Below, piece after piece: positions 19,848-28,369 of a DNA stretch of 64,000 nucleotides. Positions within the stretch are counted from its first letter, which is position 1. Each line of letters opens with the position of its first letter. Both the position numbers and the translations under genes were made by a program. Source of the DNA: Nonlabens ulvanivorans (GTDB lineage: Bacteria > Bacteroidota > Bacteroidia > Flavobacteriales > Flavobacteriaceae). The notes under the pieces are model-generated. The model had not been told where the DNA came from, searched no databases, and saw nothing but the letters and a program-made list of their open reading frames with translations. The stretch is taken from assembly GCF_000755285.1 (NCBI RefSeq), contig NZ_BBMK01000001.1, positions 806,001 through 870,000 on the forward strand. Direction: 5' to 3'.

Positions 19848-20228
19848 ATGGACGTAGATAAAGGTTTGAAACATATAAACGTTTTAGGTACGGTATTAGA
19901 ATCTTGTTGTACTGATCCTATGACAGGTTACTGGCGTGATGGACTATGTCGCACTGCTACTGAAGATCAAGGAACACACGTGGTTTGTGCAGTAATGACG
20001 CAAGAGTTTTTAGATTATACAAAATCTAGAGGCAATGATCTTTCAACACCTATAGCTGCTTTTAATTTCCCAGGATTGAAACCTGGTGATCAATGGTGCT
20101 TATGTATTTTAAGATGGCTCGAGGCACATAAAGCTGGTGTTGCTCCATTAGTAAATTTGTATGCAACAGACGTTACAGCATTAAAATTTACTACACTTGA
20201 TGTGCTTAATAAATATACAACTTCTTGA
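19848..20228 (+). CDS. DUF2237 family protein
   Basis: A 126-residue protein with the recognisable DUF2237 pattern: NVLGTVLESCCTDPMTGYWRDGLC, CAVMTQEFLDYTKSRGNDLSTP and FPGLKPGDQWCLCILRWLEA. The family is widespread, small and of unknown function; the spaced Cys residues (CC, C, C, CxC) suggest metal or disulfide chemistry, but this is not established. ATG at 19848 is preferred over an upstream TTG at 19839. It lies 70 bases downstream of trxA on the same strand and could share its transcript. Confidence 0.85.
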   Translation: MDVDKGLKHINVLGTVLESCCTDPMTGYWRDGLCRTATEDQGTHVVCAVMTQEFLDYTKSRGNDLSTPIAAFNFPGLKPGDQWCLCILRWLEAHKAGVAPLVNLYATDVTALKFTTLDVLNKYTTS

Positions 20229-20238
20229 TGGTATCCTA

Positions 20239-20706
20239 TTATTTTTGCCAGCCTTCACCTTTAAGTTGAGTAGCGGCAATGATAACATCCATTCTAGATA
20301 TTTGACCTATTAATTTGCCGTTATCTGTTACAGGAAATCTTCTGTGACCTGTTTTTAAGAAACGGGTAGCTGCTTCAAAGATATCTGCCTCTGCTTCTAT
20401 GGTATCAACTTGTTTAGACATGTAATCACTCACCTTGCGATCTCCTACCGGCATATTGTGATAGCGACTGTCGCCTATAACGTGCATAAGGTCTGTATCA
20501 CTTATAATACCTACTAATTCTTTTTTCTCGTTGACAACAGGTCCGCCTGTAATGCGTTGTTTAAGCAAGGTTTCCATTACAGTAGTAATACCTTGATCAG
20601 GATTAAAAGTGATCAGTTTACGTGTCATAAAATCCTTAACTTGAAAAGCCTGGTTTGAGCTACTAACCTGACTTGTTCTTTTTCCTACAAAACTTTTAAT
20701 ACCCAT
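20239..20706 (-). CDS. CBS domain pair protein
   Basis: 155 residues made almost entirely of two CBS motifs: VKDFMTRKLITFNPDQGITTVMETLLKQRITGGPVVN (about 23-80) and VSDYMSKQVDTIEAEADIFEAATRFLKTGHRRFPVTDNGKLIGQISRMDVI (about 92-148). CBS pairs bind adenine nucleotides and act as energy or ligand sensors. No catalytic domain is attached, so it probably regulates a partner that cannot be identified from the neighbourhood. Convergent with the DUF2237 gene, with ten bases between the stops. Confidence 0.85.
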   Translation of the reverse strand: MGIKSFVGKRTSQVSSSNQAFQVKDFMTRKLITFNPDQGITTVMETLLKQRITGGPVVNEKKELVGIISDTDLMHVIGDSRYHNMPVGDRKVSDYMSKQVDTIEAEADIFEAATRFLKTGHRRFPVTDNGKLIGQISRMDVIIAATQLKGEGWQK

Positions 20707-20861
20707 AATTGATGTTTTTGAACATCAGTAAGATATGAAATTTTTATGGATTTTAATTGGTCTATTTTTTTAACTAAAACAGCCTAAAATTTTAACTAAA
20801 AAAAGAATTACATATTCTGAAACTAGAATACATTTACTTCATAATTTTAAAGTCATATACC

Positions 20862-20960
20862 ATGGCAAATAAACCAGCAAAAGGCCCGAAAAATTTCGGT
20901 AAACCTTCTTCTAAGCCTTCGGCAGCGCCTAAGGCAAAGAAACAAGCTCCTAAGAAGTAA
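20862..20960 (+). CDS. Very small Lys/Pro/Ala-rich basic protein
   Basis: A 32-codon frame, ATG at 20862 to TAA at 20958-20960, starts MANKPAKGPKNFGKPSS and ends KKQAPKK. It has 11 Lys and no acidic residue, resembling the basic tails of histone-like or ribosome-associated proteins. Support for it being real: it fills a gap between divergent genes, is followed 60 bases later by a strong terminator oriented to serve it, and its composition is unlike random translation of this AT-rich DNA. I do not recognise the family. Confidence 0.6.
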   Translation: MANKPAKGPKNFGKPSSKPSAAPKAKKQAPKK

Positions 20961-21019
20961 TTGTTTCTTATAGTGCAATACGATTGCACTTTACAAGTCT
21001 AAAAATTTAATAAGCAAAG

Positions 21020-21048
21020 CCGTTTCCTTAAAGAAGAAACGGTTTTTT
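21020..21048 (+). terminator. Terminator after the small basic protein gene
   Basis: CCGTTTC...GAAACGG stem with a short A-rich loop, followed by a run of T (GGTTTTTT). It sits between the small gene and the convergent phosphatase gene, whose stop is at 21055. Confidence 0.75.
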
Positions 21049-21054
21049 ATTTTA

Positions 21055-22374
21055 TTAATCTTTATTGTATTGCAATTCTTTTTGATCGATAGAGTAATCA
21101 AAAACTTTTGTGCCTTGAGCATCGTATATCGTAAGTTTTAAAGCTCTACTTCCATAAGGTCCTGTCACATCTATAATCCCAAAATTATGCTCATAGAAAG
21201 TAGCTCCTTTTACTTGTAGAGTATTACCTTCTTCTCGAGCTTTATGAGTTCCAGCCGTTAGAGGTGAACAAGTAATGTCTATTAATGGATACGCATCCTC
21301 GCGTTCTAATCTAGATATTTCTGTATGATGTCTGTCTCCACTTATAAATAAAACGCGTTCAATACGCTCTTCATGTAAGCGTTTGATAAGTAGTTCTCGT
21401 TCGCCTGAATAGGTAGCATAATTTTCATAAACGGCTGCATCGCTTATAATCTGTCCACCAGCAACGATTACCTTAAAAGAGGCATTACTAGCTGTTAACG
21501 CGTCAATCAACCAGTCTACTTGTTCTTTGCCAAAATAGTCTTTGTTGCTATCCACACCTTTATTAGGTGCTCGATGATAGCGGTCATCTAAGAAGAAAAA
21601 TTCAACATCATTAAATGGAAAGTGCTGTGTAACACCACCATTGCCAGCTGCGTTAGTATTTAAATTTCCCCAGTAGTCATTAAAGGCTTTTTCGGTAATT
21701 TTTTTATGCACATAACTGCGGTCAGAATCGTTAGGTCCATAATCATGATCGTCCCATGTAGCATAGTGGTGCACGCTACCTAGTAGTGCCTGCAATTCTG
21801 GTAAGGCACGTGTGTTTCTGTGACGGTATCTGATACCTGTCTCTGTTAAAAAATCAGGTGTTCTTAAATATATATTATCTCCAGACCATAACATCAAGTC
21901 AGGATCTTTAGATAAAATACTATTGAAAATTTCATAATGACCACCATATGGCGATGGTCTGTCATCTTTTTGATCGTTGATAAAGGTGCAAGAACCTATC
22001 GCGATTTTAAAATCTGGAGGATCGGTTCTGTATTGCCATAGAGTTTGTGTCTGGAATTCTAACCTATAATCTCTAGGGACATAAACGTTATTAATATAGA
22101 GTTTGTAAGTGTAAGTAGCACCATAAATAACTTCTCGCGGATATAATTTTGCGATAAAATCTCCATCAGCGTGAGTTGATACGGTTTCTGTAAATCGCAT
22201 GTCTTCATCACCAGTAAAGTATCCGATTTTCACTTTTGCAGGTGCTTTAGTTTGTACCCATATAAGAGCTTCTCTAAAATCAGAGTAGCCCACCATAGGT
22301 CCAGACTGTAGTAAGGATTCTTGTGCAATGGAGAAGCTCGATATTAAAAGTAAGAGTAGTAGTATCCTTTTCAT
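21055..22374 (-). CDS. PhoD-like exported metallophosphatase
   Basis: 439 residues with a signal peptide (cleaved near SIAQ), an N-terminal Ig-like domain (VQTKAPAKVKIGYFTGD, about 30-115) and a PhoD-type metallophosphatase domain. Metal-ligand motifs are IAIGSCTF, MLWSGDNIYLR, YATWDDHDYGPND and FISGDRHHTEISRL. PhoD enzymes are periplasmic phosphodiesterases or phosphomonoesterases involved in phosphate scavenging. The signal peptide has no twin-arginine motif, unlike classic PhoD, so Sec export is expected. No Pho-box-like site could be recognised upstream. Confidence 0.88.
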   Translation of the reverse strand: MKRILLLLLLISSFSIAQESLLQSGPMVGYSDFREALIWVQTKAPAKVKIGYFTGDEDMRFTETVSTHADGDFIAKLYPREVIYGATYTYKLYINNVYVPRDYRLEFQTQTLWQYRTDPPDFKIAIGSCTFINDQKDDRPSPYGGHYEIFNSILSKDPDLMLWSGDNIYLRTPDFLTETGIRYRHRNTRALPELQALLGSVHHYATWDDHDYGPNDSDRSYVHKKITEKAFNDYWGNLNTNAAGNGGVTQHFPFNDVEFFFLDDRYHRAPNKGVDSNKDYFGKEQVDWLIDALTASNASFKVIVAGGQIISDAAVYENYATYSGERELLIKRLHEERIERVLFISGDRHHTEISRLEREDAYPLIDITCSPLTAGTHKAREEGNTLQVKGATFYEHNFGIIDVTGPYGSRALKLTIYDAQGTKVFDYSIDQKELQYNKD

Positions 22375-22463
22375 GATGGTTTTTTAATTTTTAAAGGTCC
22401 TAAAAAATTTACATAGTCTGTATAAACCTAAGGTTAATTATGTGCCATATGATATAGATTATA

Positions 22464-22479
22464 CGCTTTCGCGAAAGCG
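22464..22479. repeat. Iterated palindrome, perfect copy, intergenic
   Basis: Exact CGCTTTCGCGAAAGCG with flanking A and T (18-base palindrome), midway between two divergent genes. Confidence 0.95.
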
Positions 22480-22565
22480 TTTTTCAAACGATACAATTAA
22501 CGATTACTTAAAGATATATTCTCATAAATTACATGCATCTTTGCCTACTTAATTGATGATAAATA

Positions 22566-23003
22566 GTGTCTAAAAAGAAACTTATAATAGGTCGTACCGA
22601 TCGTGCAGACTTTCCTAAACTTGAAATCGAGAATCTCGATATTAAAATTGATACAGGTGCTTATACCTCTAGTATTCATTGCACTGATATTGTTGAGGAA
22701 AACGGTATACTGCTCGCTACATTACTAGATGAAGCACATGAGCAATATCACGGTAAACAAATGAGGTTTGAAGAATATGAAATCACTAGCGTGCGCAGTA
22801 GTAACGGTACTTCTGAATTGAGGTATGAAGTTCAGGCTAACATCAGACTCTTTGGTAAGTTATGGAAGATTTCATTGACGCTCAGTAATAGAGAGCAGAT
22901 GAGATATCCCGTGCTTATAGGACGCAAGTTTTTATCTTCTAAATTTATCGTTGATTCTGAATTACAGGATGTTTCTTATCTTCAAGGCCTACATGAAAAT
23001 TAA
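22566..23003 (+). CDS. Retropepsin-like protease (PF05618 family, RimB-like)
   Basis: A 145-residue protein with the aspartic-protease motif IDTGAYTSSIHC near residue 30 and a second half typical of the family (LTLSNREQMRYPVLIGRKFLSSKFIVD). The family is annotated as ATP-dependent zinc protease but has a retropepsin-like fold; in Pseudomonas its member RimB is encoded next to rimK. The start appears to be GTG at 22566 (MSKKKLIIGRTD). It overlaps the RimK-type ligase gene by 11 bases, so the two are co-translated. Inference: it trims or processes the product of the neighbouring ligase. Confidence 0.82.
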   Translation: MSKKKLIIGRTDRADFPKLEIENLDIKIDTGAYTSSIHCTDIVEENGILLATLLDEAHEQYHGKQMRFEEYEITSVRSSNGTSELRYEVQANIRLFGKLWKISLTLSNREQMRYPVLIGRKFLSSKFIVDSELQDVSYLQGLHEN

Positions 23004-23865
23004 TATACTCTCACGCGGTAAAACGCTATATAGCACACAACGAATGGTGGAAGAGGCGGAAGCCGCTGGCCATATAGTCAAAGTCATTGATCCATTAAAG
23101 TGTGATATAAAATTAGAAAGACAGAAACCTAGCGTTTACTATAAAGGTGAAAAGTTAGATAAACCAGATGCTATTATACCACGTATAGGTGCTTCTATAA
23201 CCTTTTATGGTACGGCTATCGTACGACAGTTTGAAGCAATGAATTGTTTCACTACAGTCAGTTCGCAAGCTTTAGTACGTAGTAGAGATAAGTTACAAAG
23301 CTTGCAACGTTTATCAAGTGCTGGTGTAGGTATGCCTAAAACCGTTTTCACAAACTTTGGTAAACATACTGATGCGATTTTAAAAATGGTAGATGGACCA
23401 CCAGTCGTTATTAAGGTACTGGAAGGAACGCAAGGTATAGGAGTGAATCTCGCAGAAGATTTTGATAGTGCACAGACTATTCTTGAGGCTTATAATACAA
23501 TGCAATCTAGAGTCATTGTTCAAGAGTTTATTAAAGAAGCTGGCGGTGCAGATTTGAGAGCATTTGTGGTAGGGAACCGTGTTGTGGGCGCTATGAAGCG
23601 TCAGGCTATGGAAGGCGAGTTCAGATCTAATTTACATCGTGGTGGTACTGCAAAACAGATAAAATTATCTAGAGAAGAAGAATTAACGGCAATCGGTGCT
23701 GCAAAATCTTTGGGACTAGGTGTTTGTGGTGTAGATCTATTGCAAAGTGCTCGTGGTCCTTTGGTGCTAGAGGTGAATTCTTCTCCAGGATTAGAAGGTA
23801 TAGAAGGAGCTACTAATCATAATATTGCTCGTGAGATTATTAAGTTTATAGAGCAAAGTGTATAA
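22993..23865 (+). CDS. rimK: RimK-type ATP-grasp amino acid ligase
   Basis: 290 residues from ATG at 22993 (MKINILSRGKTLYST). ATP-grasp signatures are PPVVIKVLEGTQGIGV, VIVQEFIKEAGGADLRAFVVG, the KRQAMEGEFRSNLHRGG loop and LVLEVNSSPGLEGIE, as in RimK, which adds glutamates to the C-terminus of ribosomal protein S6. Overlaps the upstream protease gene and ends one base into the downstream deacylase gene (ATG at 23865), so all three are translated as a unit. Whether this paralogue targets S6 or another acceptor cannot be told from sequence alone. Confidence 0.88.
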   Translation: MKINILSRGKTLYSTQRMVEEAEAAGHIVKVIDPLKCDIKLERQKPSVYYKGEKLDKPDAIIPRIGASITFYGTAIVRQFEAMNCFTTVSSQALVRSRDKLQSLQRLSSAGVGMPKTVFTNFGKHTDAILKMVDGPPVVIKVLEGTQGIGVNLAEDFDSAQTILEAYNTMQSRVIVQEFIKEAGGADLRAFVVGNRVVGAMKRQAMEGEFRSNLHRGGTAKQIKLSREEELTAIGAAKSLGLGVCGVDLLQSARGPLVLEVNSSPGLEGIEGATNHNIAREIIKFIEQSV

Positions 23866-24845
23866 TGTCTCTAAGAAACATAAATATACTAGACACAGAA
23901 ATTAAGCCTGGACACAGTTACAAGCTTAATTTTAATAAAGCAAAACTTTATACTTCAACGGCGATTGAAGTACCTGTAATAATTAGAAGAGCACGCAAGG
24001 CTGGTCCAGTTGTGTTATTAACTGGTGGTCTTCATGGTGATGAGATTAACGGTATTGAGGTTGTACGTCAAATTATTGCAAAAGGTTACAATAAACCACA
24101 ATCTGGTACTATTATTTGTATGCCAGTTCTTAATATTTTTGGTTTTCTCAACATGAAAAGAGAATTTCCAGATGGTCGTGATTTAAATAGAAGTTTTCCT
24201 GGTTATAAATCTGGTTCTCTTGCAGGTAGATTTGCTCATCAGTTTGTTAATGAGATATTACCTCATGTAGATATCGTTATGGATTTTCATACAGGTGGAG
24301 CACAGCGTTTTAATGCTCCTCAAATGCGAGTAGATTCAAACTATGAAAAATCTCTTGAGTTAGCTCAAATTTTTAGAGCGCCGTTTCTTATTCATAGCGG
24401 TAAACTAAAAGGCACTCTTAGACATACCTGTATGGAATTAGGCAAAGCATATTTATTGTTTGAAGGTGGTAAGTCATTTGAAAGTGATAAATACATTGTT
24501 AAGGTAGGTGTTCAAGGAGCAAAGAGAGTACTACATCATTTAGATATGCTAGATGAAGCTTTTGAATTGCCTCCAGAGTCTCCTCCGAGTATCGTGGTCA
24601 AAAGTACCAAGTGGTTAAGAGCTTCTTATTCAGGACTGTTTCATCCTAAAGTGCCTTATGGTAAATTAGTTGAAAAGGGTGAATACATAGCGACTATCAC
24701 TGATCCTTATGGTTCTTTTAGACATAAAGTAAAGTCTAATCAGACAGGATATATCATTAATGTAAATCAAAGTCCAATGGTTTATCAAGGTGATGCTATC
24801 TTCCATATTACTGCACATCATGGAGAAGCAAGCACTCAGAAATAA
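23865..24845 (+). CDS. Succinylglutamate desuccinylase/aspartoacylase family zinc hydrolase
   Basis: 326 residues of the M14-like AstE/AspA family. The zinc site is visible as GGLHGDEINGIEVVRQI (His-x2-Glu) and VMDFHTGG (His), with the arginine-containing DGRDLNRSFPG loop. The C-terminal third (GLFHPKVPYGKLVEKGEYIATITDPYG) is the beta barrel of the family. Members cleave acyl-amino acids or amide bonds at amino-acid termini. Placement directly after rimK suggests that it acts on the glutamyl product, perhaps as a remover, but this is inference. The next gene starts inside its 3' end. Confidence 0.85.
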   Translation: MSLRNINILDTEIKPGHSYKLNFNKAKLYTSTAIEVPVIIRRARKAGPVVLLTGGLHGDEINGIEVVRQIIAKGYNKPQSGTIICMPVLNIFGFLNMKREFPDGRDLNRSFPGYKSGSLAGRFAHQFVNEILPHVDIVMDFHTGGAQRFNAPQMRVDSNYEKSLELAQIFRAPFLIHSGKLKGTLRHTCMELGKAYLLFEGGKSFESDKYIVKVGVQGAKRVLHHLDMLDEAFELPPESPPSIVVKSTKWLRASYSGLFHPKVPYGKLVEKGEYIATITDPYGSFRHKVKSNQTGYIINVNQSPMVYQGDAIFHITAHHGEASTQK

Positions 24846-25393
24846 GTATAAACAACTGCGATTGGATTTAACTCTTCAAGAGATTGAAGATAATAGTTTA
24901 CAGATTGCAAACAGATTGCTAGAACTAGATATTTGGGATTACAAAATGTATCATCTTTTCTTAAGTATAGAAAAGCATAAAGAAGTCCAGACCGATTTTT
25001 TACTTCATGTTCTTCAAGGAAAAAATAAGAATGTTGTTATTTCAAAAAGTAATTTTACAGATTATAGCATGAGTCATTTCTTGTTGACTGATGATACTCG
25101 TATTGTAATTAATAAATGGGGGAATTCCAGAGCCTGATGGAAATGGAATTATGATTGATGAAAAACAATTAGATGTTGTCTTCTTGCCATTATTGGTCTG
25201 CGATGTTGCAGGGAATAGAGTAGGATATGGAAAAGGTTTTTACGATAGATTTTTAGAAAAATGCCGACCAACGGTATTAAAGGTAGGTTTATCTTTTGTT
25301 AAACCTTTAGATTATCAAATTGAAACAAATCCTAATGATATCCCATTAGATGTGTTGGTCTGTCCTGATAAAATTTATGATTTCAGACAATAA
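24820..25393 (+). CDS. 5-formyltetrahydrofolate cyclo-ligase (frame broken)
   Basis: The ATP-dependent enzyme converts 5-formyl-THF to methenyl-THF. ATG at 24820 (MEKQALRNKYKQLRLDL) lies inside the end of the deacylase gene. The conserved C-terminal site is GYGKGFYDRFLEKC. In between, a G5 tract at 25118-25122 shifts the frame; with G4 the text reads NKWGIPEPDGNG and joins the two parts, giving about 190 residues, the usual size. The break is of the same type as in pgi and in the amidohydrolase at 42-43 kb. Confidence 0.87.
25118..25122. repeat. G5 tract that breaks the cyclo-ligase gene
   Basis: TGG GGG AAT here, where TGG GGA ATT (Trp-Gly-Ile) is expected. One G is extra. Confidence 0.85.
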
Positions 25394-25509
25394 TTTACTA
25401 AAAGGCCATTGATAGTGCAGTAATGAACTAGGTGGTTTGCGACTTTTACCTTATTTTTCGGTTGTTACTAGAAAGGCCGGTTGAATTACTGGTTAGAAAT
25501 AAACGTTTT

Positions 25510-25516
25510 CCCCCCC
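25510..25516. repeat. C7 tract in the leader of the sensor kinase gene
   Basis: Exactly seven C, nine bases upstream of the kinase ATG at 25526, where it would affect the untranslated leader and ribosome access. It is the only tract of this length that lies outside a coding sequence. Confidence 0.85.
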
Positions 25517-25525
25517 TAAAAAACG

Positions 25526-26623
25526 ATGCAGAAAAATAATGAAATAAGTCTTCAAAATGCCTTAGAAGACAAGTCATATTTCTTAAATGAGATCGCTACG
25601 ATGACTCAAACAGGTGGATATGGTTGTAACCTAATTACTGGTGCGATTATTCTCAATTTTGGAAGTAGAGATTTATTAGGGATACCTCATGACTATGAGA
25701 TAAATATCGATAATGTTTCTCGATTTTTCGTTAATAAGAAGGTTTTCAAAAAGCTGATAGGTGATTCTTTAAAAGGAACATCTACGATTCTAGACTTAGA
25801 AATGAATAAGTTTGATGGAGAACATCTTTGGGTGCGATTCAATTGTCATCCATTTATGCAGGATCATACAGTAGTTGGTTTACGAGGAGTGTTTACTAGT
25901 GTTGATCGTTATATAAAAAACACACAAGAAGTAGAGAACGCGGCTTTAGTAATCAAGGCTCAGAATGAACGACTAGTTCATTTTGCTCATATACTATCTC
26001 ATAATTTGAGATCTCACGCCAGTAATTTACAACTCACTTTACAAACCTTTGACGATGTTAAGGAACCGAGTGAAGTTGAAGTGTTTAATAGTTACTTAAA
26101 TGATATATCCTTTAGCCTTAACCAGACATTACATCATCTCAATGAAGTGGTGACTATAAATACTGAATTAAAGATTAAAGAAAACATAGATATAGAGGCT
26201 GTATTTAACAATATATTATCTGAATTTGAGAACGAGATTAAAGCTGTTAACGCAACGGTAACTTATGATTTTGCTGAGTTACTTTCTATTGAATATGTAC
26301 CATCATTTCTAGAAAGTGTTTTTAGAAATTTAATAAGTAATGCCATAAAGTATAGAGATGTAGAACGACCGCTAAAGATTGTAGTGAAGACTAAATCTAA
26401 AAATAAACGCAAGTTGTTAATAATAAGAGATAATGGTATAGGTATCGATTTAAAGCGCCACGCTGGTAAACTATTTCATATGTATCGTACCTTTCACACT
26501 AATGATGATGCCCGTGGTGTAGGCTTGTTTTTAGTAAAAAGCAAGGTTGAGGCTTTAGGTGGTGATATATCTGTTAAAAGTGAATTAGGAAAAGGAAGTA
26601 CTTTTTCAATAAGATTTGAATAA
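25526..26623 (+). CDS. PAS-type sensor histidine kinase
   Basis: A soluble 365-residue kinase without membrane segment. A PAS-like sensor region occupies about residues 25-130 (ending HPFMQDHTVVGLRGVFTSVD). The phospho-acceptor His is H159 in HILSHNLRSH. The ATPase part has the N-box (NLISNAIKYR), the G1 box DNGIGID and a G2 box ARGVGLFLVKSK. All catalytic motifs look sound. The stop codon is immediately followed by the response regulator ATG (26624), so the two are a cognate pair. A C7 tract sits just before its start. Confidence 0.88.
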   Translation: MQKNNEISLQNALEDKSYFLNEIATMTQTGGYGCNLITGAIILNFGSRDLLGIPHDYEINIDNVSRFFVNKKVFKKLIGDSLKGTSTILDLEMNKFDGEHLWVRFNCHPFMQDHTVVGLRGVFTSVDRYIKNTQEVENAALVIKAQNERLVHFAHILSHNLRSHASNLQLTLQTFDDVKEPSEVEVFNSYLNDISFSLNQTLHHLNEVVTINTELKIKENIDIEAVFNNILSEFENEIKAVNATVTYDFAELLSIEYVPSFLESVFRNLISNAIKYRDVERPLKIVVKTKSKNKRKLLIIRDNGIGIDLKRHAGKLFHMYRTFHTNDDARGVGLFLVKSKVEALGGDISVKSELGKGSTFSIRFE

Positions 26624-27034
26624 ATGTCTATAAAAACAATAAATAGAGCCTGTATAATTGATGATGACAAACTGTATGTAAGTCTGATCAAGATGCTCAT
26701 CAATAAAAATGAACTTGCTCAAGAGCTATTAGTATTTGAAAATGGTAAGCAAGCCTTTGAGTATTTTGAAAAAGCTCTTGCTGGTGATAACGTGACAGCC
26801 TTACCAGAAGTAGTTCTCTTAGATCTTAATATGCCCATTATGGATGGATGGGAATTTCTAGAAGCACTCGAGCCCTATGCAAATGAGCTTAAGGAAAGCT
26901 GCCTCAAGCTTAACGTTGTAAGTTCTACAATAAATCCTGAAGAAATGAATAAAGCTCGCAATCACGCTATTGTAAATGATTTCATTACAAAACCTATCTC
27001 AAAAGAGGCAATGATAAGTGCTTTTAGAATTTAA
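26624..27034 (+). CDS. Single-domain response regulator
   Basis: 136 residues consisting of a receiver domain only, with no output domain. The acidic pair is D13-D14 (CIIDDDK), the phosphorylated residue D67 (VLLDLNMPIMDGWEFL) and the conserved Lys K123 (FITKPI). Probably it is phosphorylated by the kinase encoded directly upstream and acts by protein contact. The gene ends with a 4-base overlap with the convergent lspA. Confidence 0.9.
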   Translation: MSIKTINRACIIDDDKLYVSLIKMLINKNELAQELLVFENGKQAFEYFEKALAGDNVTALPEVVLLDLNMPIMDGWEFLEALEPYANELKESCLKLNVVSSTINPEEMNKARNHAIVNDFITKPISKEAMISAFRI

Positions 27035-27648
27035 GATTTTTCTGGAAAAGCTTTTTTACTAAAAAGAATTAATAGAATAACACCTATTGTTATAGCAGAG
27101 TCGGCTACATTAAATATAGCATTAAAGAAAGAAAAAGTCTCGCCACCTATCCATGGTATCCATGCTGGCCATGTCCCATCAAAAAGAGGGAAATAAAGCA
27201 TATCCACTACTTTACCATATCCTAACGGTGCGTATCCGTTTTCTGGAAATAGTGTAGCCACAGCTCCATGATTACTACCAGAAAAAATCACACCATAAAA
27301 GATAGAGTCTATTATATTACCTAAAGCACCAGAGAAAATAAGTGCAATAGAGATAATCAGTATTTTATGGCCGTTGTTTTTAACGCTATTCCATAACCAA
27401 TAACCAATTCCGAAAACAGCAAAAACTCTGAAGATGACCAAAATTAATTTACCGTATTCTCCTGGAATTTCAGCGCCCCCCCAGGCTGCACCAGCATTTT
27501 CATAAAACATCAGTTTGAACTTATTTAGATCATAAATAGGGTTGTTAGAATCTGTAGTAAGTGTATAATTAAGTTTGATATAGATCTTACTGATCTGATC
27601 TATTAATAACACTAATACTATAATAAGAATAGCCTTGGATAACTTCAT
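27031..27648 (-). CDS. lspA: Lipoprotein signal peptidase (signal peptidase II)
   Basis: An inner-membrane aspartic protease that removes signal peptides from lipoproteins after diacylglyceryl transfer. Four membrane helices are visible in 205 residues, along with the family motifs DQISKIYIK, FYENAGAAWG, SGALGNIIDSIFYG (first catalytic Asp) and FNVADSAITIG (second catalytic Asp). A G7 tract at 27476-27482 gives AAWGGAE, one Gly more than I would expect. Many lipoproteins in the window (for example at 46.8 and 47.6 kb) would be its substrates. Confidence 0.93.
   Translation of the reverse strand: MKLSKAILIIVLVLLIDQISKIYIKLNYTLTTDSNNPIYDLNKFKLMFYENAGAAWGGAEIPGEYGKLILVIFRVFAVFGIGYWLWNSVKNNGHKILIISIALIFSGALGNIIDSIFYGVIFSGSNHGAVATLFPENGYAPLGYGKVVDMLYFPLFDGTWPAWIPWIGGETFSFFNAIFNVADSAITIGVILLILFSKKAFPEKS
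27476..27482. repeat. G7 tract (C7 on plus) in lspA
   Basis: Exactly seven G, read TGG GGG GGC as Trp-Gly-Gly. The frame is kept. Confidence 0.9.
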
Positions 27649-27680
27649 CAGTTGCGTTTGGATAAGGGCAAAAATACTAT

Positions 27681-28334
27681 TTAATCCTTAATAGTAATGT
27701 TGCTATTTATGGTTTCTATTTTCTGATTATAATAAATAATAGGTTCATTAACTATTTGAGTTATGACACCATATTTTGAGGACATTTCTATATAAGATGA
27801 CGGGTTAGTAACTACAACCATCGCATTTACTGATACGATGTGAAAATCACCTCTTACATTTTTTAATAAACAGCTGCCAGATTCTAGATTAATGAAAGAA
27901 AATTTAAAGTTACCATTGATGGTTAAATAGCAATTACGTGAGTTAATATCTAGAATTAAATTTTCAGGAACGTAAATCGTTGCTTTTCCATCAATAACCT
28001 TATGTGCACTCAATTTATCTTGTGGAAAAGAGAAGCTGGGATTAAATGGATCGGTAATTTTTAAAGTATCGTTAGATATTTCTGTGTTTAACAAAACAGC
28101 GCTTCTGTATTCGCCACCTTGACTTTCAATTATTTTAACTTGGTCCTCTTTAGTAGCAATTATTTCTAGCTCTATGGTAGATTCTAGAAAGATGTCAATC
28201 GTAGTGATTCCAGAATTAGCATAAATAATATGACTAGAATTACGTTGTGATTGCGCTTTCGCGAAAGCGAATACTAAAACAATACTTAAATAAAAACTCC
28301 TTTTAACTATAGGATATTTATGCAATAGAGCCAT
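27681..28334 (-). CDS. Exported beta-rich protein, DUF4097/DUF2807-like
   Basis: 217 residues with an N-terminal signal peptide whose end is encoded by the iterated palindrome (VFAFAKAQSQ). The rest shows short alternating strands (TIYVPENLILDINSRNCYLTING; FINLESGSCLLKNVRGDFHI) like the repeated beta-helix of DUF4097 and related adhesin-head proteins. No enzyme motif is seen and the function is unknown. It lies between lspA and dksA on the same strand. Confidence 0.65.
   Translation of the reverse strand: MALLHKYPIVKRSFYLSIVLVFAFAKAQSQRNSSHIIYANSGITTIDIFLESTIELEIIATKEDQVKIIESQGGEYRSAVLLNTEISNDTLKITDPFNPSFSFPQDKLSAHKVIDGKATIYVPENLILDINSRNCYLTINGNFKFSFINLESGSCLLKNVRGDFHIVSVNAMVVVTNPSSYIEMSSKYGVITQIVNEPIIYYNQKIETINSNITIKD
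28254..28269. repeat. Iterated palindrome, perfect copy, inside a signal peptide
   Basis: Exact CGCTTTCGCGAAAGCG, read as AFAKA at the end of the signal peptide of the 27681-28334 protein. Confidence 0.95.
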
Positions 28335-28369
28335 AGTTAAAAGGAGTTAATTATAGAATGCAAGGTCTG

